A DNA stretch of 60,463 nt, from positions 1 through 60,463 of the forward strand of contig CAYGPP010000004.1 in assembly GCA_964351885.1 (NCBI GenBank), read 5' to 3'. The translations under genes were made by a program, and so were the position numbers. The DNA comes from Marinoscillum sp964351885. Lineage in GTDB: Bacteria; Bacteroidota; Bacteroidia; Cytophagales; Cyclobacteriaceae. Below the pieces are notes generated by a model. That model did not search any database. It had not been told where the DNA came from and saw only the letters and a program-made list of their open reading frames with translations. Shown in pieces: positions 60,462 through 60,463 of this stretch (position 1 is its first letter; every line of letters begins with the position of its first letter).

Positions 60462-60463
60462 AC

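Overview
The window looks like chromosomal DNA from a marine or soil Bacteroidota, most likely of the Cytophagales type. The base composition is AT-rich. Shine-Dalgarno sequences are weak, several genes start with GTG or TTG, and a few promoters carry a TAnnTTTG -7 box. The gene families also fit: a TonB-dependent receptor with an N-terminal carboxypeptidase-regulatory-like domain, Wzi-family proteins, a Bacteroidota-type exosortase and a SurA pair next to MoxR. No tRNA, rRNA, insertion sequence, phage gene or CRISPR array was seen. Coding density is very high and no gene-free stretch exceeds 300 bases.

Bases 1-36600 are one very large surface-polysaccharide locus. On the left are glycosyltransferases, a sulfotransferase, an AlgD-like GDP-mannose dehydrogenase, a first initiating sugar-phosphate transferase and an SDR epimerase. 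A minus-strand island at 11522-16147 holds two Wzi-family proteins around a Wzx flippase. Next come the export pair (a six-SLBB Wza-like protein and a Wzz-like chain-length protein) and a legionaminic-acid-type nonulosonic acid operon (LegB, LegC, NeuD/LegH, NeuB/LegI, NeuC/LegG, PtmE-like). Then follow an acyltransferase, a second flippase, a sialyltransferase-like protein, a Wzy-like polymerase, further glycosyltransferases including a WecG/TagA type, and GDP-fucose synthesis (gmd, fcl). The right end has an exosortase two-gene module, a second paralogous initiating transferase and a WecA-type transferase. The product is probably a fucose- and nonulosonate-containing, possibly sulfated and uronic-acid-containing exopolysaccharide or capsule, or two such polymers sharing export parts.

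Bases 37785-46285 are housekeeping and stress genes: pheS (+), then a minus-strand run with a SpoIIE-type phosphatase, a STAS protein, an RsbW-like kinase, a SurA-like lipoprotein, SurA and MoxR, and upstream of it guaB with its own terminator.

Bases 46373-51416 form a vitamin-uptake block: a PnuC-family transporter, a NadR-like P-loop kinase, a clear TPP riboswitch, a TonB-dependent receptor, a DUF4136 lipoprotein and a protein that resembles thiamine pyrophosphokinase but lacks its catalytic motifs.

Bases 51400-60463 are core metabolism and membrane genes: prmC/ribD (divergent), free methionine sulfoxide reductase, RDD protein, psd, glutamate dehydrogenase, cdsA, a DUF2007 protein, a CPBP protease, dusB, an EamA transporter, a strong terminator and the 3' end of an unidentified minus-strand gene. 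All assignments come from reading motifs; no database search was run.
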